From the NCBI RefSeq assembly GCF_030209445.1, contig NZ_JARVSD010000004.1, positions 124,001 through 188,000 of the forward strand: a stretch of 64,000 nt of DNA, given 5' to 3'. The notes under the pieces were generated by a model, which did not search any database, was not told the origin of the DNA, and was given only the letters and a program-made list of their open reading frames with translations. Of the stretch, positions 23,778 to 33,094 are shown piece after piece (the first letter of the stretch is position 1; every line of letters starts with the position of its first letter). This DNA comes from Promicromonospora sp. MEB111 (GTDB lineage Bacteria; Actinomycetota; Actinomycetes; Actinomycetales; Cellulomonadaceae). The translations under genes and the position numbers were made by a program.

Positions 23778-23790
23778 TGTGTGATGCGGG

Positions 23791-26082
23791 TCAGGGCTTG
23801 CGGGTCAGCGCCTCCGTGAGCTCCGCCGTCACCGTGGCCGTGAGCTCCTCGAGCTCGGCGGCCGTGGGCGGCGTCGAGTCGCGGGCGTAGCGCTCGTCCT
23901 CGGCGGCGTCGGCCAGGGCGGTGAGCCGTTCGGCGACGTCGTCGGGCAGGGGCGCGCCCGTCCTGGCGCGTACCTGGTCCGCGATGACCTCCGGCGCCCG
24001 GCGCAGCGTGACCGACGGGCCGAGCCGCACCTCCCGCTCGGCGAGCAGCGCCAGGACGCGGGCCCAGGCCCGCTCGGGGTCGAGCTCCTCGACCTCCGTC
24101 CGGCGGCGCAGCAGCAGCCACGCGGCGCCGCCGAGCACCCCGAGGGCGACGACGATCGCGACCACCCAGGCCCAGCCCGGCAGGGTCTGGTCGGACATCT
24201 GGCTGCCCGACGACGCGTCGTCGGCGGCACCCTGCTCCGACTGCTCGGGGCGCTGGGACGGCTGCTGCGGGGGCACCTCGTTGGCGCGTGACGGCGTGGG
24301 TGAGGCGCTGGGCGCGCTGCCCGTGCCCGGGTTCGCGTACGAGGGCAGCGGGCCGGTCTGGACCTGCGGCGTCGGCTCGAAGCGGACCCAGCCGACCGAC
24401 GGGAAGTAGATCTCGGGCCAGGCGTGCGAGTCCTGGCCCGTGACCCGGTAGCTGCCCTCGCCGTCGGGCCGGCCGGGCAGCCAGCCGACGCCGATCCGGG
24501 CCGGGATGTCGAGGCTGCGGGCCATGACCATCATCGAGAGGGCGTACTGCGTGCAGTACCCCTCCTTGTTCTGCAGGAAGTCCCAGACGGTGTCCGACGA
24601 GCCCCGGTAGTCGGCGTCCGGGTTGTACACGAACCCGGCGCCCGAGCGCAGGTGATTCTGGAGCGCGACCACCGCGTCGAACCGGGTGGGTGCGTCGCCG
24701 GCGATCTCCTGGGCGTAGGCGGCGATGTCGTCCCGGTGCTCGGTGTCCGGCACCTCCGTGTAGCCGGCCGACCGGGGGTCGCCCGAGGTGGGCGTGGCCC
24801 GCAGCAGCTCGGGGGTGAGCCCGCGGTCGACGATCTCGACGGTGTACGGCGCACCCTGCTCGGTGCCGTCGCCGCTGCGCACCTCGTCCCGCAGCGGGTC
24901 GTAGGCCCACTGGCCCCGGACGTCGACGGTGCGCGGCTCCAGCGGCAGCGGCAGCTCCGCGCCGTCGAGCTGCCCGATCCGCAGGTCCATCCGGCGGCGT
25001 TCGCCGTCGGCGCCCTCGCCGGGCGGCGCGAGGACCGTCGACGGGTCGAACTCGGACAGGCCGCCGGTGGGCACGTTGCGGTTGGTCTGGACGCCGTCGA
25101 ACGCCGTGAGCGTCATGACGCGCAGGGGGCCGGACGTCTCGCCCTCGGCCATCGTGTACGTCAGCACGGTGTTGGAGGACCGAGCGCTCAGCGGCTGGCG
25201 CATGTCCAGCTCGGAGGACAGCTCCACCGTGTCGGACGGCGTGGAGATGAGCTGGTTCCACGTCCCGGCCAGCGCCGGCAGCGCCGCCATGCCGGTCGCG
25301 ACGCCGAGCGAGGTGGCGGCGACCGCCACCGACGTCAGGGCCGTGATCCCGGAGCGGAACCGCTGCGCCCGGCGCACCGCCGCGGAGTCGGCGTCGCTGC
25401 GCCGGCCCGGGGTCAGCCCCACCGGGTCGACGGTGAGCAGCAGGAGCATCGCGGTGACGCTGATGACGAAGACCTGCCACTGCACGTCCCCGATGAGTGT
25501 CAGCGACGGCGTCCACAGGAGCAGGAGCGGTACCCCGGCGAAGCCCGGCATGCGGGCGCCGGCGAGGGAGTCCACCACGAGCAGCACCAGCAGCGTGCCG
25601 CCCACGGCGACCATGCTGATGGCCGGGCCGGGGTCGACGGGCGCCACCTGCGTGCTCATCAGCTCGGTGGCCTGGCGGAACCGTTCGAGGGCCTGCTCGA
25701 CGGAGTCCGGCCCCACGAACGGCTCGAACCGCTGGCCCGGTCCGCCGTAGCGGGCCAGGACGAACCAGACGGCGACCACGAGGCCCGCCGTCGTCGCGAA
25801 GAACGAGGCGCTTCCGGCCGCGCGGTCGGCGGCCCGGTCCGCGCTCGGGCCCTGGCCCGCCGCCCGGCGGGCGGCGGCGCGGTCGACGGCGTTGCGCAGC
25901 AGCAGGTACCGCACGACGCACGTGGTGGCCGAGACGAGCACGATGCCGGTGGTGCCGGCCGTGAGCCAGGGTCCGGGGTCGATGACGAGCGTGAGCGCGT
26001 GCATGGACGCGATCACGGCGATCGCGACGAGCACGCCGGACGCGACGGTGCGGACCAGCGGGCCGCGGTGGGCGGGGATCAC
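23791..26082 (-). CDS. TgpA-like transmembrane transglutaminase
   Basis: The 763-residue membrane protein has several N-terminal transmembrane helices (within residues 1-215). An extracytoplasmic transglutaminase-core domain follows, with Cys510 (EGYCTQYA) and His553 (DSHAWPE); Glu569 in FEPTP sits where Asp is usual. Then come a Pro/Ser-rich linker, one more transmembrane helix and a DUF4129-like tail. TgpA relatives are thought to act on envelope proteins. Its GTG overlaps the DUF58 stop as GTGA, completing the moxR-DUF58-transglutaminase operon. Confidence 0.88.
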   Translation of the reverse strand: MIPAHRGPLVRTVASGVLVAIAVIASMHALTLVIDPGPWLTAGTTGIVLVSATTCVVRYLLLRNAVDRAAARRAAGQGPSADRAADRAAGSASFFATTAGLVVAVWFVLARYGGPGQRFEPFVGPDSVEQALERFRQATELMSTQVAPVDPGPAISMVAVGGTLLVLLVVDSLAGARMPGFAGVPLLLLWTPSLTLIGDVQWQVFVISVTAMLLLLTVDPVGLTPGRRSDADSAAVRRAQRFRSGITALTSVAVAATSLGVATGMAALPALAGTWNQLISTPSDTVELSSELDMRQPLSARSSNTVLTYTMAEGETSGPLRVMTLTAFDGVQTNRNVPTGGLSEFDPSTVLAPPGEGADGERRRMDLRIGQLDGAELPLPLEPRTVDVRGQWAYDPLRDEVRSGDGTEQGAPYTVEIVDRGLTPELLRATPTSGDPRSAGYTEVPDTEHRDDIAAYAQEIAGDAPTRFDAVVALQNHLRSGAGFVYNPDADYRGSSDTVWDFLQNKEGYCTQYALSMMVMARSLDIPARIGVGWLPGRPDGEGSYRVTGQDSHAWPEIYFPSVGWVRFEPTPQVQTGPLPSYANPGTGSAPSASPTPSRANEVPPQQPSQRPEQSEQGAADDASSGSQMSDQTLPGWAWVVAIVVALGVLGGAAWLLLRRRTEVEELDPERAWARVLALLAEREVRLGPSVTLRRAPEVIADQVRARTGAPLPDDVAERLTALADAAEDERYARDSTPPTAAELEELTATVTAELTEALTRKP

Positions 26083-27392
26083 GGCGCACGCTCCGCGAGC
26101 AGGGCCCAGGCGCGCTCCGGGTCGGTGCGGGCCTCGCAGGTGCTGACGTGCCAGCCGGAGGCGCGCAGCTCGGCGGCCGTCTGGTCCAGCTCGTGCTGGA
26201 ACCCGGCGCCACGCGGCGCCACCAGCAGCCCCCAGCAGGTGCCCTCGGCGCCGAGCGCGGCGAGGTCGTGCCGCGCGTCGGGCCCCTGCGGGCCGAGCAC
26301 GGCCACGACGATCTCGCCCGGGACACGGGCGAGCCGGAGCGCTCGCGCGGTGGTGCTCGTCGCGTGCTGCCCCTCCGACGCGCCGCGGTGCCCGCGGATG
26401 TCGACGCAGGCGTCCAGCAGCGCGGACCGGCTGGCACGGGTGGTGGCGAACCGGACGCCGTCCACGCTGGGCGCCACGCTGGTGGTCACCAGGCGGGCCG
26501 GGTGGCCGGCGTCGAGGAACGAGGTGGCGATCGACGCGGCGAGCTCGACGGCCCACTCGCCGTCGTCCACCGCCGCCGGACGGCGCAGGCTGCCGGACTC
26601 CTGCCAGTGGGGCAGCAGCGAGCGGTCGAGCAGGACGGTCACGGGGCGCACGCCGGCGCTCTCGTCGGCGCGGACCATGAGCTGGCCGCGGCGTGCGGCG
26701 CTCGCCCAGTGGACGCGGCGCGGGTCGTCGCCCGCGACGTACTCGCGCAGCACCGAGTCGTCGGTGGACTGCAGGCGCGCGCCCGTGGCGGAGTGGTCGA
26801 CGTCGCCCACCGACCGGGTGCGGACGGCGAGCTCGACGGTGCGGGGCCACACCGGGACGTGCGTGGCCCTGCCGAGGGGCTGGGTGGCGCGGACCAGACC
26901 GAACACGTCGGTCCGGGTGGTCAGCAGCGGGCCCAGCGACCAGCGCCCGCGGCGCATCGGCGTGAGCGAGTAGTGGACGGTGATCCGGTCGGCCCGCGCG
27001 GAGACCCGGGCGCGGATGCCCTGGTGCCCGGCGAGCTCGTGCGCCGCCTGCTCGGACAGGCGCAGGCGGGACAGCCGCTCGTACGCCGCGCCCGAGGCCT
27101 GGTGCGCGGCGACGAGGAGGCTCACGTCCGCCGTCCGGTCGCGCACCACGGGGTTGGGCGCGACGGACCGCGTCACGTGCAGGGCGCCCCGGCCGGACTC
27201 CAGCCGCTGGGTGCCGATCACCAGCCAGGCCACGGCCACGGCGATGAGCGCCGCGGCGCCGAGGCCCACCAGGTCGGGCAGGGTGAGCACCAGCCCGAGC
27301 GGGATCAGCACCCCGCCCACGCAGGCCGCCCCGATGCCGCGGGGGGTGAGCCGGACCCGGCTGATCCGTGCGAGCGTGTCACGCCACTTCAT
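26079..27392 (-). CDS. DUF58 domain protein
   Basis: The 437-residue protein has two N-terminal transmembrane segments (about 20-60) and the DUF58 signature 'LREYVAGDDPRRVHWASAARRGQLMVR' (about 215-245). A von Willebrand-like region follows ('TVLLDRS'). Its usual partner is a MoxR ATPase, encoded 20 bases upstream. The two are thought to form a chaperone or metal-insertion complex at the membrane; the client is unknown. The stop overlaps the next gene's start. Confidence 0.9.
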   Translation of the reverse strand: MKWRDTLARISRVRLTPRGIGAACVGGVLIPLGLVLTLPDLVGLGAAALIAVAVAWLVIGTQRLESGRGALHVTRSVAPNPVVRDRTADVSLLVAAHQASGAAYERLSRLRLSEQAAHELAGHQGIRARVSARADRITVHYSLTPMRRGRWSLGPLLTTRTDVFGLVRATQPLGRATHVPVWPRTVELAVRTRSVGDVDHSATGARLQSTDDSVLREYVAGDDPRRVHWASAARRGQLMVRADESAGVRPVTVLLDRSLLPHWQESGSLRRPAAVDDGEWAVELAASIATSFLDAGHPARLVTTSVAPSVDGVRFATTRASRSALLDACVDIRGHRGASEGQHATSTTARALRLARVPGEIVVAVLGPQGPDARHDLAALGAEGTCWGLLVAPRGAGFQHELDQTAAELRASGWHVSTCEARTDPERAWALLAERAP

Positions 27393-27412
27393 GACCGTGC
27401 CGCCCCGGCCGC

Positions 27413-28462
27413 TCAGAACTGGCGCCGGTCGGCGGGCTCGAGCGCCGGCACCGGGATGCGCTGCACGATCTCGTCGACGACCGTCTCGGGGGTCACGCCG
27501 CCGAGACGCGCCTCGGTGGTGAGGATGAGGCGGTGGGCCAGCACGGGCCGGGCGAGCCGCTGGATGTCGTCGGGCAGCACGTGGTCGCGGCCCGCCATGG
27601 CGGCGATCGCCTTGGCGGCGCGCAGGAGCTGGAGCGAGGCCCGCGGGGAGGCGCCCAGCCGCAGGCCGGGGTGCTCACGCGTGGCGCCGACGAGCCCCAC
27701 CACGTACCGCTTGACCGAGGGGGAGGCGTACAGCGACCGGACGAGCTGCGCGAACCGCAGCAGCGTGTGCCCGTCGGTCACGGCCTCCAGGTGCGCCAGC
27801 GGCGTGCTGGCCTCCTGCCGGTCGAGCATGAGCATCTCGGCGTCGATGTCCGGGTACCCCACGGTGATGCGGGCCATGAACCGGTCCCGCTGCGCCTCGG
27901 GCAGCGGGTACGTGCCCTCCATCTCCACCGGGTTCTGGGTGGCGACCACGAGGAACGGCCGGGGGAGCTGGTGGGTGGTGCCGTCGACGGTGGTCTGGCC
28001 CTCCTCCATGCACTCCAGCAGCGCGGACTGGGTCTTGGGCGAGGCGCGGTTGATCTCGTCGCCGATGACGATGTTGCTGAACACCGGCCCCGGCCGGAAC
28101 TCGAACTCGTGGCTCCCGGTGCGGAAGATGTTGACGCCGGTGAGGTCGCTCGGCAGCAGGTCGGGCGTGAACTGGATGCGGCCCACGTGGCAGTCGATGC
28201 TGCGCGCGACGGCCTTGGCGAGGGTGGTCTTGCCGACGCCGGGCACGTCCTCGACGAGCAGGTGGCCCTCGGCCAGGAGGACGGCGAGGGTGATGTCGGC
28301 GAGGCCGGGCCGGCCCGTCACGACGGACTCCACGGCACCCCGGACGCGGGCCATGGTCTCCACGAGCTCGTCGAGCGCACCTGGCCCGGGGACTGCCTGC
28401 GGAGCGGGCGCTCCGCCGAACCGAGGATCCGTGAGGCCGGACGTGGCGCGTTCGGTGTGCAC
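27413..28462 (-). CDS. MoxR-family AAA+ ATPase
   Basis: The 349-residue AAA+ protein has Walker A 'VEDVPGVGKTTLAKA', Walker B 'IVIGDEINRA', sensor 1 'VVATQNPVEMEGTYPLPEAQRDRF' and the C-terminal helical lid. MoxR proteins act as chaperone-like ATPases together with DUF58/VWA proteins. It is the first gene of the leftward three-gene operon. The GTG start has GGAGG 6 bases upstream. Confidence 0.92.
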   Translation of the reverse strand: MHTERATSGLTDPRFGGAPAPQAVPGPGALDELVETMARVRGAVESVVTGRPGLADITLAVLLAEGHLLVEDVPGVGKTTLAKAVARSIDCHVGRIQFTPDLLPSDLTGVNIFRTGSHEFEFRPGPVFSNIVIGDEINRASPKTQSALLECMEEGQTTVDGTTHQLPRPFLVVATQNPVEMEGTYPLPEAQRDRFMARITVGYPDIDAEMLMLDRQEASTPLAHLEAVTDGHTLLRFAQLVRSLYASPSVKRYVVGLVGATREHPGLRLGASPRASLQLLRAAKAIAAMAGRDHVLPDDIQRLARPVLAHRLILTTEARLGGVTPETVVDEIVQRIPVPALEPADRRQF

Positions 28463-28858
28463 TGGGGACCTCCATCGGGCCGGGAGTCAGGCCGGTTTCT
28501 CGCGCGTGTACGCGCTGTTCGGAAGCGGGGCGGCTGTCGCTCGCCCCGGCTGGACCAGCCTAGTAGAGATGTAAAGCACTCTGTTGAGTGCATCACGCGG
28601 TCTTCACACATCCCAGGGCTTGTTTCGCCCTGGTGAAACGACGTCTCGCCAGGTGACGGACCCGTGCGAGACCGCGGACCAGAGCCGCCTACCGGGACAT
28701 TCCACGCCACGCCGGACATGAATTTGCTCCACCTGCTCTTTACCTCTTTGACCTGCGCATTGATGGCTGGTGGGCAGTTCTCCCCACGGTTTTTCCGAGT
28801 GCGGTGGTGGAAAGTGGAGTAGCGTGGAGTATGCGGGAGCGGAAGGAGGTGTCGGCCC
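28463..28858. other. Divergent regulatory region between moxR and mraZ
   Basis: This 396-base gap has no supported gene. It contains the inverted repeat GCACTC-TGTT-GAGTGC (28576-28591), likely in the moxR promoter area, and CCAGGGC-N7-GCCCTGG (28613-28633) overlapped by GTTTC-N8-GAAAC (28622-28639). An AT-richer stretch with TTGACC (28749-28754) and the MraZ boxes at 28804-28839 complete it. Confidence 0.5.
28804..28839 (+). promoter_or_regulatory. MraZ operator, four boxes at 10-bp period
   Basis: GTGGTG (28804), GTGGAG (28814), GTGGAG (28824) and CGGGAG (28834) recur exactly every 10 bases, ending 19 bases before the mraZ ATG. MraZ represses its own dcw promoter by binding such helically phased direct repeats. 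Confidence 0.8.
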
Positions 28859-29329
28859 ATGACTGCGATGGCAGAAGGTTTCGCAGGTCTGGGTCTGCTC
28901 CTCGGCACGTACACCCCGAAGCTCGACGAGAAGGGGCGCCTGATCCTTCCCGCCAAGTTCCGGGGGCGACTGTCCGACGGTCTGGTGATGACCAAAGGGC
29001 AGGAGCGGTGCCTCTTTCTTCTGCCGATGGACGAGTTCCAGCAGATCTACACCCAGATCCGGCAGGCGCCGGTGACGAGCAAGGCAGCACGGGACTACAC
29101 GCGAAACTTCCTGGCGGGAGCGAGCGACGAGGTCCCGGACAAGCAGGGCCGCGTCTCCATCCCGACGCACCTGCGGGCGTACGCCGGTCTCGACCGCGAT
29201 GTGGTCGTGATCGGGGTGGGAACCCGCGTGGAGGTGTGGGATGCGCAGGCGTGGGCCACATATCAGGAACAGACCGAACCCGACTACATCGACCAGGCCG
29301 AGGAGATCTTCCCCGGGCTGAGCTTCTAG
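28859..29329 (+). CDS. mraZ: Transcriptional regulator MraZ
   Basis: The 156-residue protein has the two SpoVT/AbrB-like halves of MraZ: 'GTYTPKLDEKGRLILPAKFR' and 'DEVPDKQGRVSIPTHLRAYAGL'. It is the first gene of the division and cell-wall cluster and a DNA-binding repressor of it. GGAGG lies 9 bases before the ATG; a second ATG at 28868 is possible. The N terminus is about 13 residues longer than in typical MraZ. Confidence 0.93.
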   Translation: MTAMAEGFAGLGLLLGTYTPKLDEKGRLILPAKFRGRLSDGLVMTKGQERCLFLLPMDEFQQIYTQIRQAPVTSKAARDYTRNFLAGASDEVPDKQGRVSIPTHLRAYAGLDRDVVVIGVGTRVEVWDAQAWATYQEQTEPDYIDQAEEIFPGLSF

Positions 29330-29485
29330 GCAGGGCGAGGGGACGGCCGTACGGCCAGGCCTCCTCCCGCAGGATCCGGCGCACTTCCCCGCCGCCGGAA
29401 CCGTGCGGAGGGAGACCTGACCGGGCGGCCCCCAGCAGGCAGGACCAGCACGGCAGGACCAGCACCACGCAGGAGGGAGACACCG

Positions 29486-30529
29486 ATGAACGCGACCGAC
29501 GACCGCCCCGGCACCGGCAGTGACGCCGCCGACCGCCACCTCCCGGTGCTGCTCCAGCGCTGCGTCGACCTGCTCGCCCCCGCGCTCGCCGAGCCCGGCT
29601 CGGTCCTGGTGGACTGCACGCTGGGCATGGGTGGCCACACCGAGGCCGTGCTGGAACAGCTCCCGGCGGCCCGCGTGATCGGCATCGACCGCGACCCCCA
29701 GGCCCTCGCCCTCGCGGGCGAGCGGCTGGCCCGGTTCGGCGACCGGTTCACGCCGGTGCACGCGGTGTACGACGAGATCACCGAGGTGGTCGACGCGCAC
29801 GCCGGCGGCGCCGTGCAGGGCGTGCTCATGGACCTCGGGGTGTCCTCGCTCCAGCTCGACGAGACCGACCGCGGCTTCGCCTACGCGCAGGACGCCCCGC
29901 TCGACATGCGCATGGACTCCACCCAGGAGCTGACGGCGGCCGTCGTGCTCAACACGTACGACGAGCGCGACCTCGCGCGGATCCTGCGGGAGTACGGCGA
30001 GGAGCGCTTCGCGGGCAAGATCGCGCGGGCGATCGTCCGGCGTCGGGCCGAGCGGGAGTGGGACCGCAGCGGCGAGCTCGTCGACCTGCTGCGCGCCGTC
30101 ATCCCCGCCGCGACCCGCAAGACGGGCGGTCACCCGGGCAAGCGCACCTTCCAGGCGCTGCGCATCGAGGTGAACGGCGAGCTCGAGGTGCTCGAGCGGG
30201 CCGTACCCGCCGCGATCGAGGCGCTCGCGGTGGACGGCCGCATCGTCGTGGAGTCGTACCAGTCGCTCGAGGACCGGATCGTCAAGCGGGCCATCGCGCA
30301 GGGCACCACGTCGTCGGCCCCGCCCGGCCTGCCCGTCGAGCCCGAGACCCACCGGCCCTATCTCGAGGCGCTCACCCGGGGCGCGGAGGAGGCCGACGCC
30401 GAGGAGCTGGAGCGCAACCCGCGCTCGGCGTCGGTCCGGCTGCGCGCCGCGCGGCGTCTGCGCCCCACGCCCGAGCACCTGCTGAACCGCACCACCAAGC
30501 ACCACACAACGAAGGAGGACCGCCGATGA
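29486..30529 (+). CDS. rsmH: 16S rRNA m4C1402 methyltransferase
   Basis: The 347-residue SAM-dependent enzyme N4-methylates C1402 in the decoding centre of 16S rRNA. Motifs: '[13 protein letters not shown]', '[15 protein letters not shown]', 'GIDRDPQAL', '[14 protein letters not shown]', '[15 protein letters not shown]' and '[12 protein letters not shown]'. It is the second dcw gene, with GGAGG upstream, and its stop overlaps ftsL as ATGA. Confidence 0.95.
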   Translation: MNATDDRPGTGSDAADRHLPVLLQRCVDLLAPALAEPGSVLVDCTLGMGGHTEAVLEQLPAARVIGIDRDPQALALAGERLARFGDRFTPVHAVYDEITEVVDAHAGGAVQGVLMDLGVSSLQLDETDRGFAYAQDAPLDMRMDSTQELTAAVVLNTYDERDLARILREYGEERFAGKIARAIVRRRAEREWDRSGELVDLLRAVIPAATRKTGGHPGKRTFQALRIEVNGELEVLERAVPAAIEALAVDGRIVVESYQSLEDRIVKRAIAQGTTSSAPPGLPVEPETHRPYLEALTRGAEEADAEELERNPRSASVRLRAARRLRPTPEHLLNRTTKHHTTKEDRR

Positions 30530-30954
30530 GTGCTACCAACGCCGCGACGGCCCGCGCAGTCCGTCCGGCCGAGCTGCCTCGCACCCGCAGGGCACCGCTG
30601 ACCGCGATCTCGGGGGGCGCCGCGCAGCGCGGCCGCCGCCTGGACGTGGTCCGTGCGCCGTTGCACGCGAAGAGTCGTGTGCCCTTCTTCGTGCTGTGCG
30701 CCACCCTGATGGTCGGCTCGCTCGTGGCGGTGCTGGTGCTCAACACCACGCTCGCGCGCGGCTCCTACGAGATGTCGCAGCTCCAGGGCGACGTGGCGCA
30801 GACCGCCCAGGACGTCCAGGTGCTGCAGGAGGACCTGAGCGCGGCCGAGACGGACCTGCCCGCCAAGGCCCGCAGCCTCGGCATGGTGCCGGCGGAGAAC
30901 CCGACCATGGTCAGTGTCCTTACCGGCAAGGTGGTGAAGGGTACGGACCAGTGA
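30526..30954 (+). CDS. ftsL: Cell division protein FtsL-like
   Basis: The 142-residue bitopic protein has a cytoplasmic tail of about 50 residues, one transmembrane helix (about 53-76) and a periplasmic coiled-coil region ('[29 protein letters not shown]') ending in the conserved '[15 protein letters not shown]'. FtsL helps recruit and activate the FtsWI septal synthase. It is translationally coupled on both sides (ATGA with rsmH, GTGA with ftsI). Confidence 0.88.
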   Translation: MSATNAATARAVRPAELPRTRRAPLTAISGGAAQRGRRLDVVRAPLHAKSRVPFFVLCATLMVGSLVAVLVLNTTLARGSYEMSQLQGDVAQTAQDVQVLQEDLSAAETDLPAKARSLGMVPAENPTMVSVLTGKVVKGTDQ

Positions 30955-33050
30955 CGGGTCCGACGTCGGGCTCGGGCCGGCAGCGCACCCCGTCGGGGCG
31001 CGCTGCCGGCCCGCGTTCCGCCCAGCCGCGCCAGGCGAAGGGCAAGGCCCAGCCGCCGAAGGCCCGCTCCACCCAGGCCACGTCCCGGCCCGCGAAGGCT
31101 CAGCCCACCAAGACTCAGCCCACCAAGACTCAGCCCACCAAGACTCAGCCGACCAGGGCCCGGCCCACGAAGGCCCAGCCGCGTGCGACCAGCACCCGGC
31201 TGGGCCTTCAGGCACCCGGTGCCCCACGCCCGGCGTCCGCCCAGCAGCCGCGCCCCGCGCGGTCGCGGGTGGCCCGGCCGCTGCCGCCCCGGCCGGGCCG
31301 GCCGGAGGTACGGCAGCGCTGGCTCGTGGGCATCGCGGCGGTGGTGGTGCTCGTCTTCCTGGTGCGGCTGGTCCACGTGCAGCTCATCGAGGGCCCGAGC
31401 CTGGCCGCCAAGGCCGAGGCCGCGCGCACGGCCACCGCGGTGACGCCCGCGCACCGGGGCGACATCACGGACGCGAACGGGGTGGTGCTGGCCACCTCGG
31501 TGGACCGGTACACGGTGGTGGGCGACCCGGTCGCGATCGAGGACTTCCGCGGCTCGGGGCGGGTCGACGCCGAGGGCAACAAGGTGCAGGACGGCGCCCT
31601 GGGCATCGCCCAGCTCCTCGCGCCGATCCTCGACGAGCCCAAGAACGAGCTGGCGGCCAAGCTCGTGGGCGAGTCCCGCTACAAGGTGCTCGCGAAGAAC
31701 GTGGTGCCGCAGGTGCAGCGCGCCGTCGCGGACCTGCAGATCCGGGCGTACATCCGGACCGACCTCACCTCGCGGCGCACCTACCCGGCCGGCACGGTCG
31801 CGGGCTCGCTGGTCGGCTTCGTGGACGACGAGCAGACCGGGCAGGGCGGCATCGAGGCGGCGTACGACGACCTGCTGGCGGGTACCGCGGGCTCGGACAC
31901 GTACGAGCGCAGCCTCGACGGCCTGCGCATCCCGGCCGCCGGCCAGGAGTCGGTCCCGGCGGTCCCGGGCGACAGCATCCAGCTCTCGCTGGTGCACGAC
32001 ATCCAGTGGAAGGCCCAGGACTCGATCGACGAGGCCAAGCGGACCACCGGCGCCGAGTACGGCATCGCCATCGTGCAGGACGTGCGCACGGGCGAGATCG
32101 TGGCGCTCGCGGACTCGGGTGCGGTGAACCCGAACGACCGGTCGACGTCGGCCGTCGCGGGCGGTTCGCGCGCCGTGAAGGACGTGTTCGACCCGGGCTC
32201 GACGGGCAAGGTGATCACCATGGCCGCGGCGCTGGAGGGCGGCTACTGGAACCCGAACAGCAGGTTCACCGTGCCGTACACCTACACGACGCCGAACGGC
32301 CAGACCTTCCGTGACTCGCACGAGCACCCCGTGCAGCGGCTGACGCTGACGGGCGTGCTGGCGCAGTCGTCGAACACGGGCACCGTGCAGGCCGGCGAGA
32401 AGATCCCGCTGCAGACCCGGCAGGACTACCTGTACAAGTTCGGGTTCGGGGAGCCGACGGGCCTGGGCCTGCCCGGCGAGTCCGTGGGCCTCATGCCGCC
32501 CGCCGACGTCGCGGACTGGGACGGTCGCACGCAGTACGCGGTGCTGTTCGGGCAGGGCCTGTCCGTCAACGCGATGCAGGCCACCAGCGTCTTCTCGACG
32601 GTGGCGAACGGCGGCGTGCGGATGACGCCGACGCTCTTCGAGGGCTCCACGAGCCCCGACGGCGTCACGACGCCGGCCGGGCGCGAGCCGGGTGAGCGGG
32701 TCATCTCGCAGGAGACCGCGGACACCCTGGTCGAGATGATGGAGGCCGTGACCGAGGACGGCGGTACGGGTACCAATGCGGCCGTGCCGGGCTACCGGGT
32801 GGCGGGCAAGACCGGTACCGCGCAGATGCCCGCGGGCGGCGGCTGGACGTACATGGCGTCGTTCATCGGCGTCGCGCCTGCCGACGACCCCCGGTACACC
32901 GTGGCGGTGTTCCTCAAGAGCCCGCACAGCTCGATCTTCGGCGGTGACGTCGCGGCGCCCGTGTTCAGCGACGTCATGGGCTTCACGCTGCAGAAGATGG
33001 ACGTGCCGCCGAGCGAGGACCAGAAGCGGCGGCTCAAGACCGAGTGGTGA
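30951..33050 (+). CDS. ftsI: Septal peptidoglycan transpeptidase FtsI (PBP3)
   Basis: The 699-residue class B penicillin-binding protein has a long basic Pro/Gln/Lys cytoplasmic tail (1-120), a transmembrane helix (about 124-145) and a pedestal domain. The transpeptidase has the SxxK nucleophile Ser417-Lys420 (GSTGK), S473-S474-N475 and K620-T621-G622. It cross-links septal peptidoglycan with FtsW. The tail has three perfect tandem repeats (positions 31104-31148). No PASTA domain. A hairpin directly after the stop ends the upstream half of the cluster. Confidence 0.95.
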   Translation: MTGPTSGSGRQRTPSGRAAGPRSAQPRQAKGKAQPPKARSTQATSRPAKAQPTKTQPTKTQPTKTQPTRARPTKAQPRATSTRLGLQAPGAPRPASAQQPRPARSRVARPLPPRPGRPEVRQRWLVGIAAVVVLVFLVRLVHVQLIEGPSLAAKAEAARTATAVTPAHRGDITDANGVVLATSVDRYTVVGDPVAIEDFRGSGRVDAEGNKVQDGALGIAQLLAPILDEPKNELAAKLVGESRYKVLAKNVVPQVQRAVADLQIRAYIRTDLTSRRTYPAGTVAGSLVGFVDDEQTGQGGIEAAYDDLLAGTAGSDTYERSLDGLRIPAAGQESVPAVPGDSIQLSLVHDIQWKAQDSIDEAKRTTGAEYGIAIVQDVRTGEIVALADSGAVNPNDRSTSAVAGGSRAVKDVFDPGSTGKVITMAAALEGGYWNPNSRFTVPYTYTTPNGQTFRDSHEHPVQRLTLTGVLAQSSNTGTVQAGEKIPLQTRQDYLYKFGFGEPTGLGLPGESVGLMPPADVADWDGRTQYAVLFGQGLSVNAMQATSVFSTVANGGVRMTPTLFEGSTSPDGVTTPAGREPGERVISQETADTLVEMMEAVTEDGGTGTNAAVPGYRVAGKTGTAQMPAGGGWTYMASFIGVAPADDPRYTVAVFLKSPHSSIFGGDVAAPVFSDVMGFTLQKMDVPPSEDQKRRLKTEW
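31104..31148 (+). repeat. Three perfect 15-bp tandem repeats in ftsI
   Basis: The unit CCCACCAAGACTCAG (encoding PTKTQ) occurs three times in a row and is followed by two diverged copies. It lies in the disordered cytoplasmic tail of FtsI, so copy number can change in frame. Confidence 0.9.
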
Positions 33051-33055
33051 GGCGA

Positions 33056-33094
33056 CCGTGCGGGTCGCGGGTCAGGAGCCCGCGATCCGCACGG
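33056..33094. terminator. Hairpin after ftsI
   Basis: Arms 33056-33071 and 33079-33094 (16 bp, one mismatch; CCGTGCGG...CCGCACGG) flank a 7-base loop that contains the stop codon of the convergent TetR gene. It should end transcripts coming from both ftsI and the TetR gene. Confidence 0.7.

Noticed and set aside
23791-26850. Longer frame (1019 codons) for the transglutaminase gene
   Set aside because: The upstream part lies inside the DUF58 gene and is a shadow. The GTGA overlap at 26082 marks the real start.
31104-31148. Repeat array as CRISPR
   Set aside because: The 15-bp units are contiguous, in frame and without spacers; it is a coding tandem repeat.
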